A stretch of 64,000 nt of DNA from Burkholderia gladioli (GCF_000959725.1 NZ_CP009322.1:3286001-3350000), one strand, 5' to 3'; positions 53,101-60,576 are shown, counted from the stretch's first letter. Notes: a model not told the origin generated them from the letters alone. Made by a program: numbers and translations.

Positions 53101-53851
53101 GGGGAGCACCTACGCGGATGCGAGCGGGCAGTGGCGCTTCACCCCGGACAAGGCACTCGACGACGGGCTCCATGTGTTCTCGGTGATGGCAACCGATGCC
53201 GCCGGCAATCCCAGCGCCCGCTCGGGCAAGGTGACGATCACTATCGAGCCCGAATCGAGCGCTTCGTCGGATGCCGTCGATTTGCCCGCCACGGCCGATT
53301 CGCTGTTCGGCGGCGAGCACGATCTTGCCTCGCATGTCGGGGGAAGCGATTCGCAGCAGAGCGCGAACGCGACGCCGCATGCCGACGAGGCACCGCGCGA
53401 GATGCCGCACGAAGATGGGGTGGCAGCAGTCCAGGCACGCGTTTCCGGGCAGGCCGAAAACGCGGCCCCGTCCGCCGAGCCGCATGGCGAACCCGAAGCC
53501 GGCGATGCCTGGGCGATCGATCTGTCGAAGCTGTCGGCAGACGGAGCCCAGGCCGTTGGTGGCGCGATCGGCCTGGACGCATCGGCGGGCAGCCCGCTGA
53601 AGCTGTCGCTCGACGACGTGCTGCAACACGGCGGCAAGGACCTGTTCATGGACGACGGCCGCACGCAACTGATGGTGAAGGGCGGCGCCCACGACACGGT
53701 CGATTTGTCCGGCACCTCCGGCGGCGATGGCGATGCCTGGGTCGAGCATGGCGCGACCACCGTCGACGGCGTGGCCTACACGGTCTACGAAAACAGCGCG
53801 CAGAACGCTGAATTGCTGGTCCAGCATGGTGTGACCACGCATCTGATGTAA
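44168..53851 (+). CDS. Giant Ig-repeat adhesin with BapA-type N-terminus, secreted by type I system
   Basis: A 3227-residue surface protein. Residues 1-135 are a BapA-prefix-like domain (VVIENYYGSGSQLVGEAEGG), followed by a Gly/Ala-rich hydrophobic stretch (about 142-175). Then come 27 bacterial Ig-like domains of about 100 residues, each starting near a DDVG.xxG...TDD.xPTxxG pattern and ending with a TARDAAGNxS-type strand. The C-terminal 115 residues carry the T1SS-type tail LKLSLDDVLQHGGKDLF ... DTVDLSG ... AELLVQHGVTTHLM. There is no Sec signal. The GTG start has AAGGA upstream. The protein is expected to be exported by the ABC/HlyD pair encoded downstream and to act in attachment or biofilm. 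The family is that of BapA/LapA adhesins. Confidence 0.9.
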   Translation: MSNHVIKLAAISGKTITQTIELQPGVAGAPASLDAVANGKFVLIDESTGLAPRQVAVKRVGQDLHIGLEGASADQPQVVIENYYGSGSQLVGEAEGGQYYEYAVSSNANSGAALSSLAEDAGASVELSQSSLLPGFADTMAVAPGAGALGLGTLGAIGAAFAVPVAVLAGGLVDSARGKDSAVDDRPTEHPQTKAGPAAPLLTGVYDDEGPRLKAIPDGGYTEDITPVFKGQGHTPGDSIEIRNGSELLGRTTVDAEGNWSLSLDDALVGGTYTFSIIEVDPLGHASDPTQFTMTVDTSPPSRPLIDRVVDDVDPHVGIVNRNEATNDTRPTIEGRGKIGSIVYVYDNAGSEAIGSVKIGESGTWSFRVPDELSEGSHGFTAQAQDHLGRKSSMSKPYTVDVDTTPPGQPTILQVVDHVGSIQGALENHAVSDDPKPVLSGRAEAGSIVAIYDGDTRIGSVVADSSGAWSFTPRAPLPEGEHVLTVSAEDEAGNVSVPSEPFVLEVDVTPPAPPVIVEVIDKVGTETGPLNPHDITDDAQPELKGTAEAGSLVLIYDTVFGKQVLLGSVVADADGNWAFQPSSPLPEGDHRLTMIARDAAGNESEVSDGFDFTVQVGGVPVVASITGVFDAVEPHVGNVEKFGVTNDSQPTVIGTAAAGSIVQIFMDGRNVASTTANELGRWTYRPEAPLADGSHMFAVSAPAPNGGGTSQTGEYPIVVDTTPPAASMNEVLMDGVGDVTGPITNGATTDDASLIYTGRAEAGATVTIHDGGKVIGSTVAGEDGNWTFRFPQALADGPHRLSTTVTDRAGNSSAHGEAHEFTVDTSQLAITITQVVDHVGVSQGALQSGQPTDDRQPEVMGKARANSLVKVYVDGEAAGSAQADANGNWSLKLPDALSEGKHAITASSTTEGTESEQTKPFTLNVDITPPAQPAIESVQDDVGAVQTPVENHGVTDDTTPTLKGTAEANALVTIHDGGTAIGSTFADNNGHWSFTPPVSLSDGEHGFTATARDAAGNESVASDIYAVNIDTSGPGRVVITGALDDQAPQTGSVPDGGDTNDTSPTLQGTAKPASTVTILDNGAVLGSTTTDASGNWSFTPDRQHLLSEGRHVLTAQSKDLSGAKSELSRPYELNVDTTAPGKPSITEVHDQVGEETGLLKPNDVTDDAQPVLKGQAESNSLVMVYDTVFGRQVLLGSARVDADGNWTFRPASPLPEGEHALQVLARDAAGNESEPSDGFGFVLQVGSVPSVPAITGVFDGVEPQVGNIAPGGVTNDPRPTVSGTAKAGEIVHLYLDGQALGTAIVGENGRWSYRPESPLSEGEHAFHAIAEDASGGKSPETGSYVIEVDVTAPAASTSETLMDGVGDVTGPIANGATTDDASPIYTGRAEAGATVTIHDGGKVIGSTVAGEDGNWTFRFPQALADGPHRLSTTVTDRAGNSSAHGEAHEFTVDTSQLAITITQVVDHVGVSQGALQSGQPTDDRQPEVMGKARANSLVKVYVDGEAAGSTQADANGNWSLKLPDALSEGEHAITASSTTDGTESGQTKPFMLNVDITPPGQPVIESAYDDVGSSKGPIENHGATDDTTPTLKGTAEANALVMIHDGGVAIGSTFADSHGQWSFTPAVALRDGDHSFTVTARDMAGNESQASAPFELKIDTSLVELTVITDVIDTKEPQTGSVSNGGDTNDTRPTLHGTAVPGSTVTIFDNGERLGTTVADSFGNWRFTPDQDHPLSEGEHTLTAQSKDAQGAEGAVSEPYLVKVDTTAPEAPSILDVIDDVGTVTGSIARNETTDDTRPTLKGTAEPGSIVFVEDRINGATAFVGSALVDADGNWTLRPDTPLKNGDHQFEAMAQDAAGNESAASEVYGITVMQGVPSAPAITGVTDAVEPKIGHVEPNGATNDAQPTVNGTAMPGQIVHVSIDGKEVGTAIATSTGQWSYRPTAPLRDGEHTFSARAEGADGQLSESTGPYPVLIDTIAPSVSLNEVLYDDVGVLHGPIGNGTITDDATPTYSGRAEIGAIVSIYDGAKLIGSTIVKSDGSWRFRVSEPLADGAHSLSTTVTDRAGNVSGHGKTINFSVDTSKVPIAIDQVVDHVGEVQGALQPGQTTDDRQPEIRGKAGANAIVKVLVDQQVVGSVQADEKGHWSLTLPNPLAEGDHRITATATTNGVVSPPTAPFDLTVDITAPDRPSIDAVRDDVGAVQGLIANGGATDDATPSLSGRTEAGALVVISDGGQPIGSTLADTNGNWSFTPGRPLADGEHRFTVTARDPAGNLSEPSEAFVMLLDTSAPRQPSIAEVIDAVGDVTGPLQQGETTDDAQPLVKGLAERDSVVLIYDTVMGAKLLIGSARADADGNWSFRPQAPYAPLVDGDHHLSAVATDKAGNRSEPSDGFDFTVLVGGVPTAPAISGVFDAVAPHVGHVEQSGVTNDTRPTVMGTAPAGQLVHVRLDGKEIGTVQADANGRWSFRPETPLSDGEHRYTAVAEVSNGKLSDETGAYTIVVDTTPPAVATDLSLIDSVGTATGPIVAGGVTDDATPTYRGKAEPGAIVTIYDGDQAIGSTLVQSDGTWNFRLTEPLAEGAHSLSTTVTDPAGNTSERSESIAFTVESGKVDISIDQVIDHAGAITGVLQPGQATDDTQPEIKGKATPASLVKVYVDGELAGSATADADGRWSWRPEAALAEGHHSITATSTGASGESEATKPFDIVVDITPPSPPTIESVADDVGPNQAPVPDGGYTDDTTPSLAGHAEAGAIVTIRDGDTVLGSTVSDANGQWSFTPAARLGDGEHVFTATAQDAAGNVSEAGSAYRVHVSTAAPGEAHITQVMDSVGPIVGDIHEIGVTDDTIPMFTGTADAGSVVMLYAEFEGTSMLLGSTRVSENGDWSLVPADDLDDGVYRITMVLTDRAGNVGAPSAPYLLEIDTVAPAMPTITDVIENVGGESGSIGQQGGITTDHRPQIVGSAESGALVTITSEHLGVLGSTYADASGQWRFTPDKALDDGLHVFSVMATDAAGNPSARSGKVTITIEPESSASSDAVDLPATADSLFGGEHDLASHVGGSDSQQSANATPHADEAPREMPHEDGVAAVQARVSGQAENAAPSAEPHGEPEAGDAWAIDLSKLSADGAQAVGGAIGLDASAGSPLKLSLDDVLQHGGKDLFMDDGRTQLMVKGGAHDTVDLSGTSGGDGDAWVEHGATTVDGVAYTVYENSAQNAELLVQHGVTTHLM
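46371..46955 (+). repeat. Near-identical DNA repeat, copy 1
   Basis: About 585 bases, covering most of two Ig domains, match 48258-48842 at a constant offset of 1887 bases with only about 20 mismatches counted by eye, many of them silent. This is much closer than the rest of the array and points to recent duplication or gene conversion. Confidence 0.85.
48258..48842 (+). repeat. Near-identical DNA repeat, copy 2
   Basis: Second copy of the 46371-46955 segment, in the same orientation and reading frame. Such a pair can recombine and change the number of Ig domains by six. Confidence 0.85.
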
Positions 53852-53861
53852 GCGGAGGCAC

Positions 53862-53915
53862 GACGCCCCGAGTGTTCGAATCGCAAGCCGGTTCGGATGC
53901 TCGGGGCGTCTTTTT
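53862..53915 (+). terminator. Rho-independent terminator after the first adhesin
   Basis: GACGCCCCGAG and CTCGGGGCGTC form a perfect 11-bp stem around a 27-base loop, followed by TTTTT. It starts 11 bases after the stop codon of the first adhesin and ends 40 bases before the second adhesin. Confidence 0.9.
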
Positions 53916-53955
53916 GCATGGCCTTCTCCTCTGTTTCGAATCCCAGGGTATTCAC

Positions 53956-56900
53956 ATGAGCGTGATCAAGATTTTGCTTGCCGACGACCAGGGCGTGACG
54001 CGTGTCGTCGATCCCCGTCGGCTGGCTCCAGGCGCAATCGCCAGGATCGAGGCGATGCCGAACGCGCGCTACATCCTCGTCGATGCGGAAACCGGCAAGG
54101 CGCCGCTCGAAGCGGTGGTGCGGCGGCACGGCGACGATCTGTGGATCGGTGCCGATGGCGATGCGTCGCCGCCGATCCAGATAGCGGATTACTACGGATC
54201 GGGCGGCAGCCTGATCGCCGAAGGCGCGGACGGGCAGTACTACTCGTACGACGGGGCATCGATCGGGGTTTCGACGCTGGCCGACGATGCCGTCGCGACG
54301 CTTGCCCTGCCCGGCGCGACGGCGCCCGAAGCCGCCGCCGGCAATGCCGCCGGAGGGCCTGACTGGACCCCGCTCGGAATTGGCGCGCTCGGCCTGGCTG
54401 CCGTGGCGGCCGGTGTGGCGGTGGCATCGTCGGGATCCTCGAACTCGGTGCGATCTATCCCACATGACGCGGCGGCGCGTGACGACATGGCCGGCGCTCC
54501 CGTGATCCGTTACCTGCTTGCCGATGCGGAAGGCGGCGGCCATATCGAGAGCGCGGGCATGACAAACGATCCGCGCCCGTCTCTGGTCGGCACGGGAAAC
54601 ACGCCGGGGGATGCGATTCTCGTTTATGTCGACGGTAGTCTGGCCGGCGCGACGACGGTGGCGCCCGACGGTAGCTGGTCATTCCCGATCCCCGCCGAGC
54701 AGCCGTTGACGGCTGGCGAACACAGCCTGAGCGCGATCGAGGTCGCCGAGAACGGCAAAGGCGGTCCGGCCTCCGATCCTTTCGCCGTGGTGATCGGGCC
54801 GGCGGTGCCGAGCCGCCCGCTGTTCGACTGGGTGATCGACGATGTCGAGCCGAGCATCGGTATCGTGAATCGGGGCGAGTCGACCAATGACGCGACACCG
54901 ACGCTGAAAGGACGCGGGGAAATCGGCACCGTCGTGCTGGCCTACGACAACGGGGCCGCCGAGCCGATCGGCAGTACCAGGATCGACGCGAGCGGAACCT
55001 GGACGATCGCGATCGCCTCACCGCTCGCGGACGGCGATCACCATTTCAGCGTGGTATCGGTCAATCGCCTCGGCAACAGCAGCGCGCCGTCGCGCGACTA
55101 CCTCGTGACCATCGACACCACCCCGCCGCCCCGGCCGGTGATCGAGGCCGTGCACGACGACGTGGGTCCGCTGACGGGCCTGGTCCCGGATCACGGCATG
55201 ACCGACGATGCGTCGCCGACCTTGTCCGGCAAGGCCGAAGCCGGCGCCATCGTGGTGGTGCGCGACGGCCTCGACGTCATCGGGTCGAGCGTGGCGGATG
55301 GGGAAGGAAATTGGAGTTTCACCCCCGGATCGGCCCTCGCCGAAGCCGAGCACGTGTTCACGGTGATTGCCCGGGACGCGGCGGGCAACAGCAGCATCCC
55401 GAGCGAGCCTCACACGATACGCATCGACGTATCCGGGCCCGGCACGGTCATGATCGTTCGCGTGATCGACGACGTGGAGCCGCACACCGGTGATGTGCCG
55501 AGCGGCGGCTTCACGAACGATCCGTTTCCGACCCTGGAGGGTATCGCCAAGCCGCATGCGCGGGTGACGATCCGGGATGGGAGCACCGTATTGGGCTCCA
55601 CGGACGCTGACGAACAGGGCAACTGGCGCTTCGTGCCGGATGCCGGCCATCGGCTGGCCGAAGGCGCGCATACCTTGCTGGCGCAGTCGACGGATCCGCT
55701 CGGCCAGCAAAGCGAGCCGTCGGCGCCGTATTACCTCGTGGTCGATACCGTGTCGCCCGGGCAGCCGACCATCGACCTGGTCTTCGACGACGTGGGCAAG
55801 GAGCAGGGCGCACTTGCCAGTCACGACTTCACGGACGATGCGACGCCGACCCTGCATGGCCGGGCCGAGGTGGGCGCCAAGGTGGAGATCTACGACGGCG
55901 GCCTGCTGATCGGTATGACCATGGCGAACCGCGGCGGTCGCTGGAGCTTCACGCCGTCCCGGCCGCTGGACGAGGGCGCGCACGAGTTGACGGTGAAAGC
56001 GCGAGACGATGCCGGCAATCTCAGCATCGCGAGCGATGGCTTCGTGGTGAATGTCGATACCACCGGCTGGCACAAGCCGCCGCCGCCCGCCATCCTGGAG
56101 GTGATCGACGACGTTGGCCAGGAAACCGGGCCGCTGAAACCCTACGATCGCACCGACGATGCGCAGCCGGTCATCAAGGGTAGCGCGTCGCCGCACGGCG
56201 TCGTGTTCGTGTTCGACAATGTGCTCGGCGTGACGCTGCAGCTCGGCAGCACGCGGGCCGACGCCGACGGCAATTGGCAATTCGAGCCGGCGCCGCCCGT
56301 GGCACCGTTGGTCGATGGCGAGCACCGGCTCCAGGTGATCGTGCGCGATTCGTCCGGGAGCATCAGCGCGGCCAGCGAGGCGTTTCCCTTCACGGTGCTG
56401 GTGGGCGGCGTCGCGAGTGCCGCGGCGATCACGGGCGTGCTCGATGCCAAGCTGCCCGGCAGCGGAAATGTCCCGCATCAGGGCGTGACGGCCGATGAGA
56501 ATCCAACCTTGATGGGGACGGCGCGGCCCGGCAGTGTCGTACACGTCTATCTCGACGGCAACGAGTTTGCCCGTGTGACGGCGGACGAGACGGGGCGCTG
56601 GTGGTTCCGTTCCGACAGCGCGCTGGCACATGGCGAGCATCGCTTCACGGCGGCCGCGGAGAATGGCGACGGCACGCTCGGCGCGAGGACCGGCGAATTT
56701 CTCGTCGACATCGACGTGGTCGCACCGTTGCCGTCCACCGGCATGTCCTTGCGCGACAACGTGGGCTCGGCACGAGGCGCCATCGCCGACGGCGGCAGGA
56801 CCGACGACGCGACGCCTGTCTACAGCGGCCATGCCGAGCCGGGCGCGCTCGTGAAGGTCCTGGACGGCGACGAGGTACTGGGCCAGACGCGGGTCCAGCC

Positions 56901-59900
56901 CGACGGCACGTGGACGTTCCGGCCGCTCGCGCCGCTGGCCGACGGCGCCCACAGCCTGTCGACCGTGGTGGTGGACGAAGCCGGTAACTCGAGCCCGCGC
57001 AGCGAGGCGATCGACTTCAGGGTGGACACCTCGGCGGCGCACAGCTTGCCTGGCATGATCGCGCTCCATCAGGTGCTCGGGCATGGTGACCTGCTGCAAT
57101 CCGGTCAGTCGACCAGCGACGTCACGCCGGAAATCCGCGGCAGGGCGACACCGGATTCGCTGGTCACGGTCTATGCGGACGGGGTGCCGTGTGGTTCGGT
57201 GCTGGCCGGATCCGACGGCGGTTGGTCCCTCTCGCTTTCCAATCCGCTGGCCGACGGCACGCACCGGATCACGGCAAGCTCGGGAACCAGCCGGCATAGC
57301 TGGGCTTTCGATCTGGTGGTCGATACCGAGCCGCCGGAAACGGCGACGAACCTGAAGGTGTTCGGCCATCAGTCGAACGGACTCGAACCCGGCATGATCA
57401 CCACCAACACGATGGAACGGTTCACCGGCAATGCCGAGGCTGGGGCGACGATCACGGTCTACGACTACGATCGTGTCATCGGCTCGACGACCGTGAGTGA
57501 ATACGGGATGTGGTCTTTCACGCCGACGCAGCCCTTTTCCCTGGGCCGCCACAGTTTGACGGCGGTCGTGACGGACCAGGCCGGCAACAGCAGCGCGCAC
57601 AGCGAACCCGGGGAATTCCAGGTCCGGGCGCTCAGGGAGGGAGAAAACGCCGCGTGGATCGATGGCGCCGAATGGCAAGGTGGCGAGTTGCACTACTGGG
57701 ATTGGGCATACGGCCGCGTGACACTGAAGGGGCAGTCGACGAGCGACACGGTCACGCTGTATACCGAGGGGCAGTTTGACGGCCGAGGCTGGATTGAGCA
57801 AGGCACATATCATGTGGACCGTGACGCCGATGGCCGGTTTTCTTTCGATGTCGGCTTTAACCGGCTGTTCAGTCGGCTACGTCAGCCACAAAGCTTCCGT
57901 CTGGCGGTAGCGGGGGATCCGCCGTCATTGCAGACCTTCAAGCTGATCTCGGCCGTGTTTCCGCCCTCGATGTTGGGCGGCGAGACCTTCTTGACCGACA
58001 ATGTCGGCACTTCGCGAGGACACATCCGTCCCGATGGCGTGACTGACGATGCAATGCCGATTTATCAAGGCAGGGGCGAAAACCTCACCCCCTTTGCCAA
58101 GGAGGCCGCGCTGGTCACGATCTACGACGGCGATCAGGTGATCGGTCATACGCGCGTCAAGCTCGACAGGACCTGGACATTTCGTCCGGACGCGCCTCTG
58201 GCGGACGGCCCCCACAGTTTCTCGGCCACCCTGTCCGATCCGGCGGGAAATACCACCGAGCGCAGCCCGGCACTCGACTTCACAGTCGATACCCGCTCTT
58301 TTGGCGGCAGTGGTGGTGGCGACCCTGGCGGCGTTCTCGCGATCCAGTCCGTGATCGACCATGAGGGCGTGATCGTGGGTGCGCTGCAGCCGGGCCAGGC
58401 GACCGACGACCGGAGTCCGGAGATCGCCGGCGTGGCGCTCGCCAATTCGCTGGTGAAGGTGCGCGTGGACGGCAAGCAGGTCGGCAGCGTGCTGGCGGAT
58501 GCCGATGGCCACTGGTCACTGATCCTGCCGCTTGCCTTGTCGGAGGGCCGGCACAACGTGACGGCGTCTTCGGTGGGGCTAGACGGCAAGACCGTCACGA
58601 CGGCGCCATTTTCCCTGGTGATCGATCTCACGCCGCCGGGCCGGCCGACCATCGATTCGGCCATGGACGACGTCGGTCCGATCCAGCGGCCGACCTCATC
58701 GGGCAGCCGCATCGACGACAAGACACCCGGCTTCACCGGCCGCGCCGAGCCCGGCTCGCTCGTGATCGTGCGCGATGGCGACACCGTGCTCGGCTCGACG
58801 CTGGCCGACGCGACCGGCAAATGGACCTTCACCTCGATCGTGCGCCTGTTCGACGGTGAGCATGTGTTCACCGTCGTCGCGCAGGACGCGGCCGGCCATT
58901 TCAGCGAGCCGAGCGACGGCTTCAGGCTGGTCATTGACACCGAGGCGCCGCAGCCGCCCGCCATCACCATGGTGATGGACGATGTCGGCTCGCTGGTCGG
59001 CAACATCATGGAATCGGGCGTCACCGACGATACGAAGCCGATGTTCGGCGGCGTGTCGGAGCCTTTCTCGATCGTCACGCTCGAGGCATTGATCGATGGC
59101 GAGCGGATCGTGCTCGGTTCGGCGCAGGCGGATGCGCAGGGTGCCTGGTCCGTGGTGCCCGTCGAGGACATGGACAGCGGCGTCTACGAGGTGAGGGCCA
59201 CCGCCGCCGACATCGCGGGTAACGTCAGTGAGCCTTCCGAGCCTTATACGCTGCGCATCGATACCAGCCTGCCGCGCGAGCCCCTGATCATCGACGTGAT
59301 CGACGACGTCGGTGCCGAGACTGGACCGCTCAATCGCGACGGCAGCAGCGTGACCGACGACGCGCGGCCGCTGATCAAGGGCATCGCCGATGCCGACGCG
59401 CTCGTCTACCTGTATGACAGGGTGGGCACGATGGTGGCCCGGGTCGGCAGCACCAGGGCCGATGCGCATGGTGATTGGTCGTTCGAGCCGGCCGGGGACC
59501 TGCTCGACGGCCGACATGAAATCACGGCTCGCGTAGTCGGCGTGACGGGCGTTCTCAGCAACCCCAGCGAACCGTTCCGTTTCAAGGTCGACACGACCGT
59601 GCCGCCGCCGCCGCCCGAGCCGGCCATTACCGCCATCCATGACGATGCCCACCATATCGTCGCGCCCAATGGTTCGACGGATGCCTTGCGACCGCATATC
59701 GTCGGCACGGCGGCGGCCGGCTATCTGGTCTATCTCTACGAGAACGCGCAGGACCTGATCGGCTCGGTGCGCGCCGATGGGCACGGCCGCTGGTCCTACG
59801 TTCCGGATCACGATCTGGACGAGGGCGTCCACGCGTTCTCGGTGATCGCGGAAGGGCCGAACGGAGAAATGCTGGGGCCGAGCAATATGTACGTGATCGA

Positions 59901-60513
59901 GATCGAGGATGCCTGGTATCGACTGGATACGCTGTTCGCCTCGCCGCCGATCGATGACGCCGCGACCGACGCCGCGATGCATGCCACCGCTCGCGAGGTT
60001 CCGCCGGAGCGACATGTCGCGGATGCGGCAAGCGCCGCGCATGGGGCGCCGGCGGTCGCGGGAGCGCCGGCCACGTCGGCGCGATTGCACGGCGAGGATG
60101 CGCCCGATGTCGGTCGACCGGGCAGCCAGGCAATCGGTGAGGCAGTTCAGCCGGAAGCACAGGTGTCGCCGCATGTCCGTGACGCCGCTGACGGCGTCGA
60201 GCCGGCATGGCTCGGCGAGGCGGCTCATGCGGCTCATGCGGATCAGTCGGATCAGTCGGATCAGTCGGATGCGCTGAAGCTGTCGCTGTCCGATCTGCTG
60301 CAGGACGGCTCGCCGGACCTGTTCCCCGCGAACGGCAGCCCGGAGAAGCCGGCAACGGGCGCGGCCGATTTACCGGGACTGACGAGCGACCTATCCGACA
60401 CGGGCATGTCCAACGACGCTGCAGGCGCCGCCATGCCCCATCTCTCCCACGACCACGGCATGCCGCAGTTGGACTGGTCTGTCTTGCACGGCATCGACAT
60501 CCATCCCACCTGA
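53956..60513 (+). CDS. Second giant Ig-repeat adhesin
   Basis: A 2185-residue paralogue of the preceding protein. The N-terminal prefix domain is related (IQIADYYGSGGSLIAEGADGQYY), followed by AAAG at residues 126-129 and a hydrophobic Gly/Ala stretch (about 138-158). About 16-17 Ig-like domains follow, more diverged from one another than in the first adhesin; one near residues 1230-1330 is atypical. The C-terminus keeps LKLSLSDLLQDGSPDLF but lacks the AELLVQHGVTTHLM end of the first protein; it closes with HGMPQLDWSVLHGIDIHPT. The ATG start fits the prefix domain; the frame is open 28 codons upstream inside the terminator. Presumably exported by the same type I system. Confidence 0.87.
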   Translation: MSVIKILLADDQGVTRVVDPRRLAPGAIARIEAMPNARYILVDAETGKAPLEAVVRRHGDDLWIGADGDASPPIQIADYYGSGGSLIAEGADGQYYSYDGASIGVSTLADDAVATLALPGATAPEAAAGNAAGGPDWTPLGIGALGLAAVAAGVAVASSGSSNSVRSIPHDAAARDDMAGAPVIRYLLADAEGGGHIESAGMTNDPRPSLVGTGNTPGDAILVYVDGSLAGATTVAPDGSWSFPIPAEQPLTAGEHSLSAIEVAENGKGGPASDPFAVVIGPAVPSRPLFDWVIDDVEPSIGIVNRGESTNDATPTLKGRGEIGTVVLAYDNGAAEPIGSTRIDASGTWTIAIASPLADGDHHFSVVSVNRLGNSSAPSRDYLVTIDTTPPPRPVIEAVHDDVGPLTGLVPDHGMTDDASPTLSGKAEAGAIVVVRDGLDVIGSSVADGEGNWSFTPGSALAEAEHVFTVIARDAAGNSSIPSEPHTIRIDVSGPGTVMIVRVIDDVEPHTGDVPSGGFTNDPFPTLEGIAKPHARVTIRDGSTVLGSTDADEQGNWRFVPDAGHRLAEGAHTLLAQSTDPLGQQSEPSAPYYLVVDTVSPGQPTIDLVFDDVGKEQGALASHDFTDDATPTLHGRAEVGAKVEIYDGGLLIGMTMANRGGRWSFTPSRPLDEGAHELTVKARDDAGNLSIASDGFVVNVDTTGWHKPPPPAILEVIDDVGQETGPLKPYDRTDDAQPVIKGSASPHGVVFVFDNVLGVTLQLGSTRADADGNWQFEPAPPVAPLVDGEHRLQVIVRDSSGSISAASEAFPFTVLVGGVASAAAITGVLDAKLPGSGNVPHQGVTADENPTLMGTARPGSVVHVYLDGNEFARVTADETGRWWFRSDSALAHGEHRFTAAAENGDGTLGARTGEFLVDIDVVAPLPSTGMSLRDNVGSARGAIADGGRTDDATPVYSGHAEPGALVKVLDGDEVLGQTRVQPDGTWTFRPLAPLADGAHSLSTVVVDEAGNSSPRSEAIDFRVDTSAAHSLPGMIALHQVLGHGDLLQSGQSTSDVTPEIRGRATPDSLVTVYADGVPCGSVLAGSDGGWSLSLSNPLADGTHRITASSGTSRHSWAFDLVVDTEPPETATNLKVFGHQSNGLEPGMITTNTMERFTGNAEAGATITVYDYDRVIGSTTVSEYGMWSFTPTQPFSLGRHSLTAVVTDQAGNSSAHSEPGEFQVRALREGENAAWIDGAEWQGGELHYWDWAYGRVTLKGQSTSDTVTLYTEGQFDGRGWIEQGTYHVDRDADGRFSFDVGFNRLFSRLRQPQSFRLAVAGDPPSLQTFKLISAVFPPSMLGGETFLTDNVGTSRGHIRPDGVTDDAMPIYQGRGENLTPFAKEAALVTIYDGDQVIGHTRVKLDRTWTFRPDAPLADGPHSFSATLSDPAGNTTERSPALDFTVDTRSFGGSGGGDPGGVLAIQSVIDHEGVIVGALQPGQATDDRSPEIAGVALANSLVKVRVDGKQVGSVLADADGHWSLILPLALSEGRHNVTASSVGLDGKTVTTAPFSLVIDLTPPGRPTIDSAMDDVGPIQRPTSSGSRIDDKTPGFTGRAEPGSLVIVRDGDTVLGSTLADATGKWTFTSIVRLFDGEHVFTVVAQDAAGHFSEPSDGFRLVIDTEAPQPPAITMVMDDVGSLVGNIMESGVTDDTKPMFGGVSEPFSIVTLEALIDGERIVLGSAQADAQGAWSVVPVEDMDSGVYEVRATAADIAGNVSEPSEPYTLRIDTSLPREPLIIDVIDDVGAETGPLNRDGSSVTDDARPLIKGIADADALVYLYDRVGTMVARVGSTRADAHGDWSFEPAGDLLDGRHEITARVVGVTGVLSNPSEPFRFKVDTTVPPPPPEPAITAIHDDAHHIVAPNGSTDALRPHIVGTAAAGYLVYLYENAQDLIGSVRADGHGRWSYVPDHDLDEGVHAFSVIAEGPNGEMLGPSNMYVIEIEDAWYRLDTLFASPPIDDAATDAAMHATAREVPPERHVADAASAAHGAPAVAGAPATSARLHGEDAPDVGRPGSQAIGEAVQPEAQVSPHVRDAADGVEPAWLGEAAHAAHADQSDQSDQSDALKLSLSDLLQDGSPDLFPANGSPEKPATGAADLPGLTSDLSDTGMSNDAAGAAMPHLSHDHGMPQLDWSVLHGIDIHPT
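60220..60270 (+). repeat. Nine-base tandem repeats near the end of the second adhesin
   Basis: Two copies of GCGGCTCAT followed by three copies of GATCAGTCG, encoding AAH-AAH-A-DQS-DQS-DQS-D. The period is a multiple of three, so copy-number changes alter linker length without breaking the frame. Confidence 0.85.
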
Positions 60514-60534
60514 GGTTTCTCCGGCCGACAGATC

Positions 60535-60565
60535 AACGCGCAACTGCAAGCAGTTGCGCGTTTTC
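60535..60565 (+). terminator. Terminator after the second adhesin
   Basis: AACGCGCAACTG-CAAG-CAGTTGCGCGTT is a perfect 12-bp stem with a 4-base loop running into TTTTC, 21 bases after the stop codon. Confidence 0.85.
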
Positions 60566-60576
60566 TGACCGGTCAG
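60565..60576. promoter_or_regulatory. CTGACCGGTCAG palindrome before the exporter genes
   Basis: A perfect 12-base palindrome directly behind the terminator and 165 bases before the ABC exporter start. A related CTGACGAATT sequence lies at 60610-60619. It agrees with the elements upstream of flp and of the first adhesin (CTGACnnGTCAG). Probable operator, inferred. Confidence 0.5.

Noticed and set aside
44780..53230. The Ig repeat array as a CRISPR or DNA-level satellite
   Set aside because: The periodicity is at the protein domain level (about 300 bases) with an uninterrupted reading frame; no short palindromic repeats or spacers are present.
47444..53842. A 2132-residue open frame antisense to the first adhesin
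   Set aside because: It mirrors the repeat array of the true gene. GC-rich, phase-biased codons leave the opposite frame without stops, and its translation is Arg/His/Gly-rich with no domain, no start signal and no family. The same holds for 44150-47182 (minus) and 55018-57813 (minus).
60220..60270. Tandem repeats as a possible phase-variation switch
   Set aside because: The unit is nine bases, so gain or loss keeps the reading frame; it can change linker length but not turn the gene on or off.
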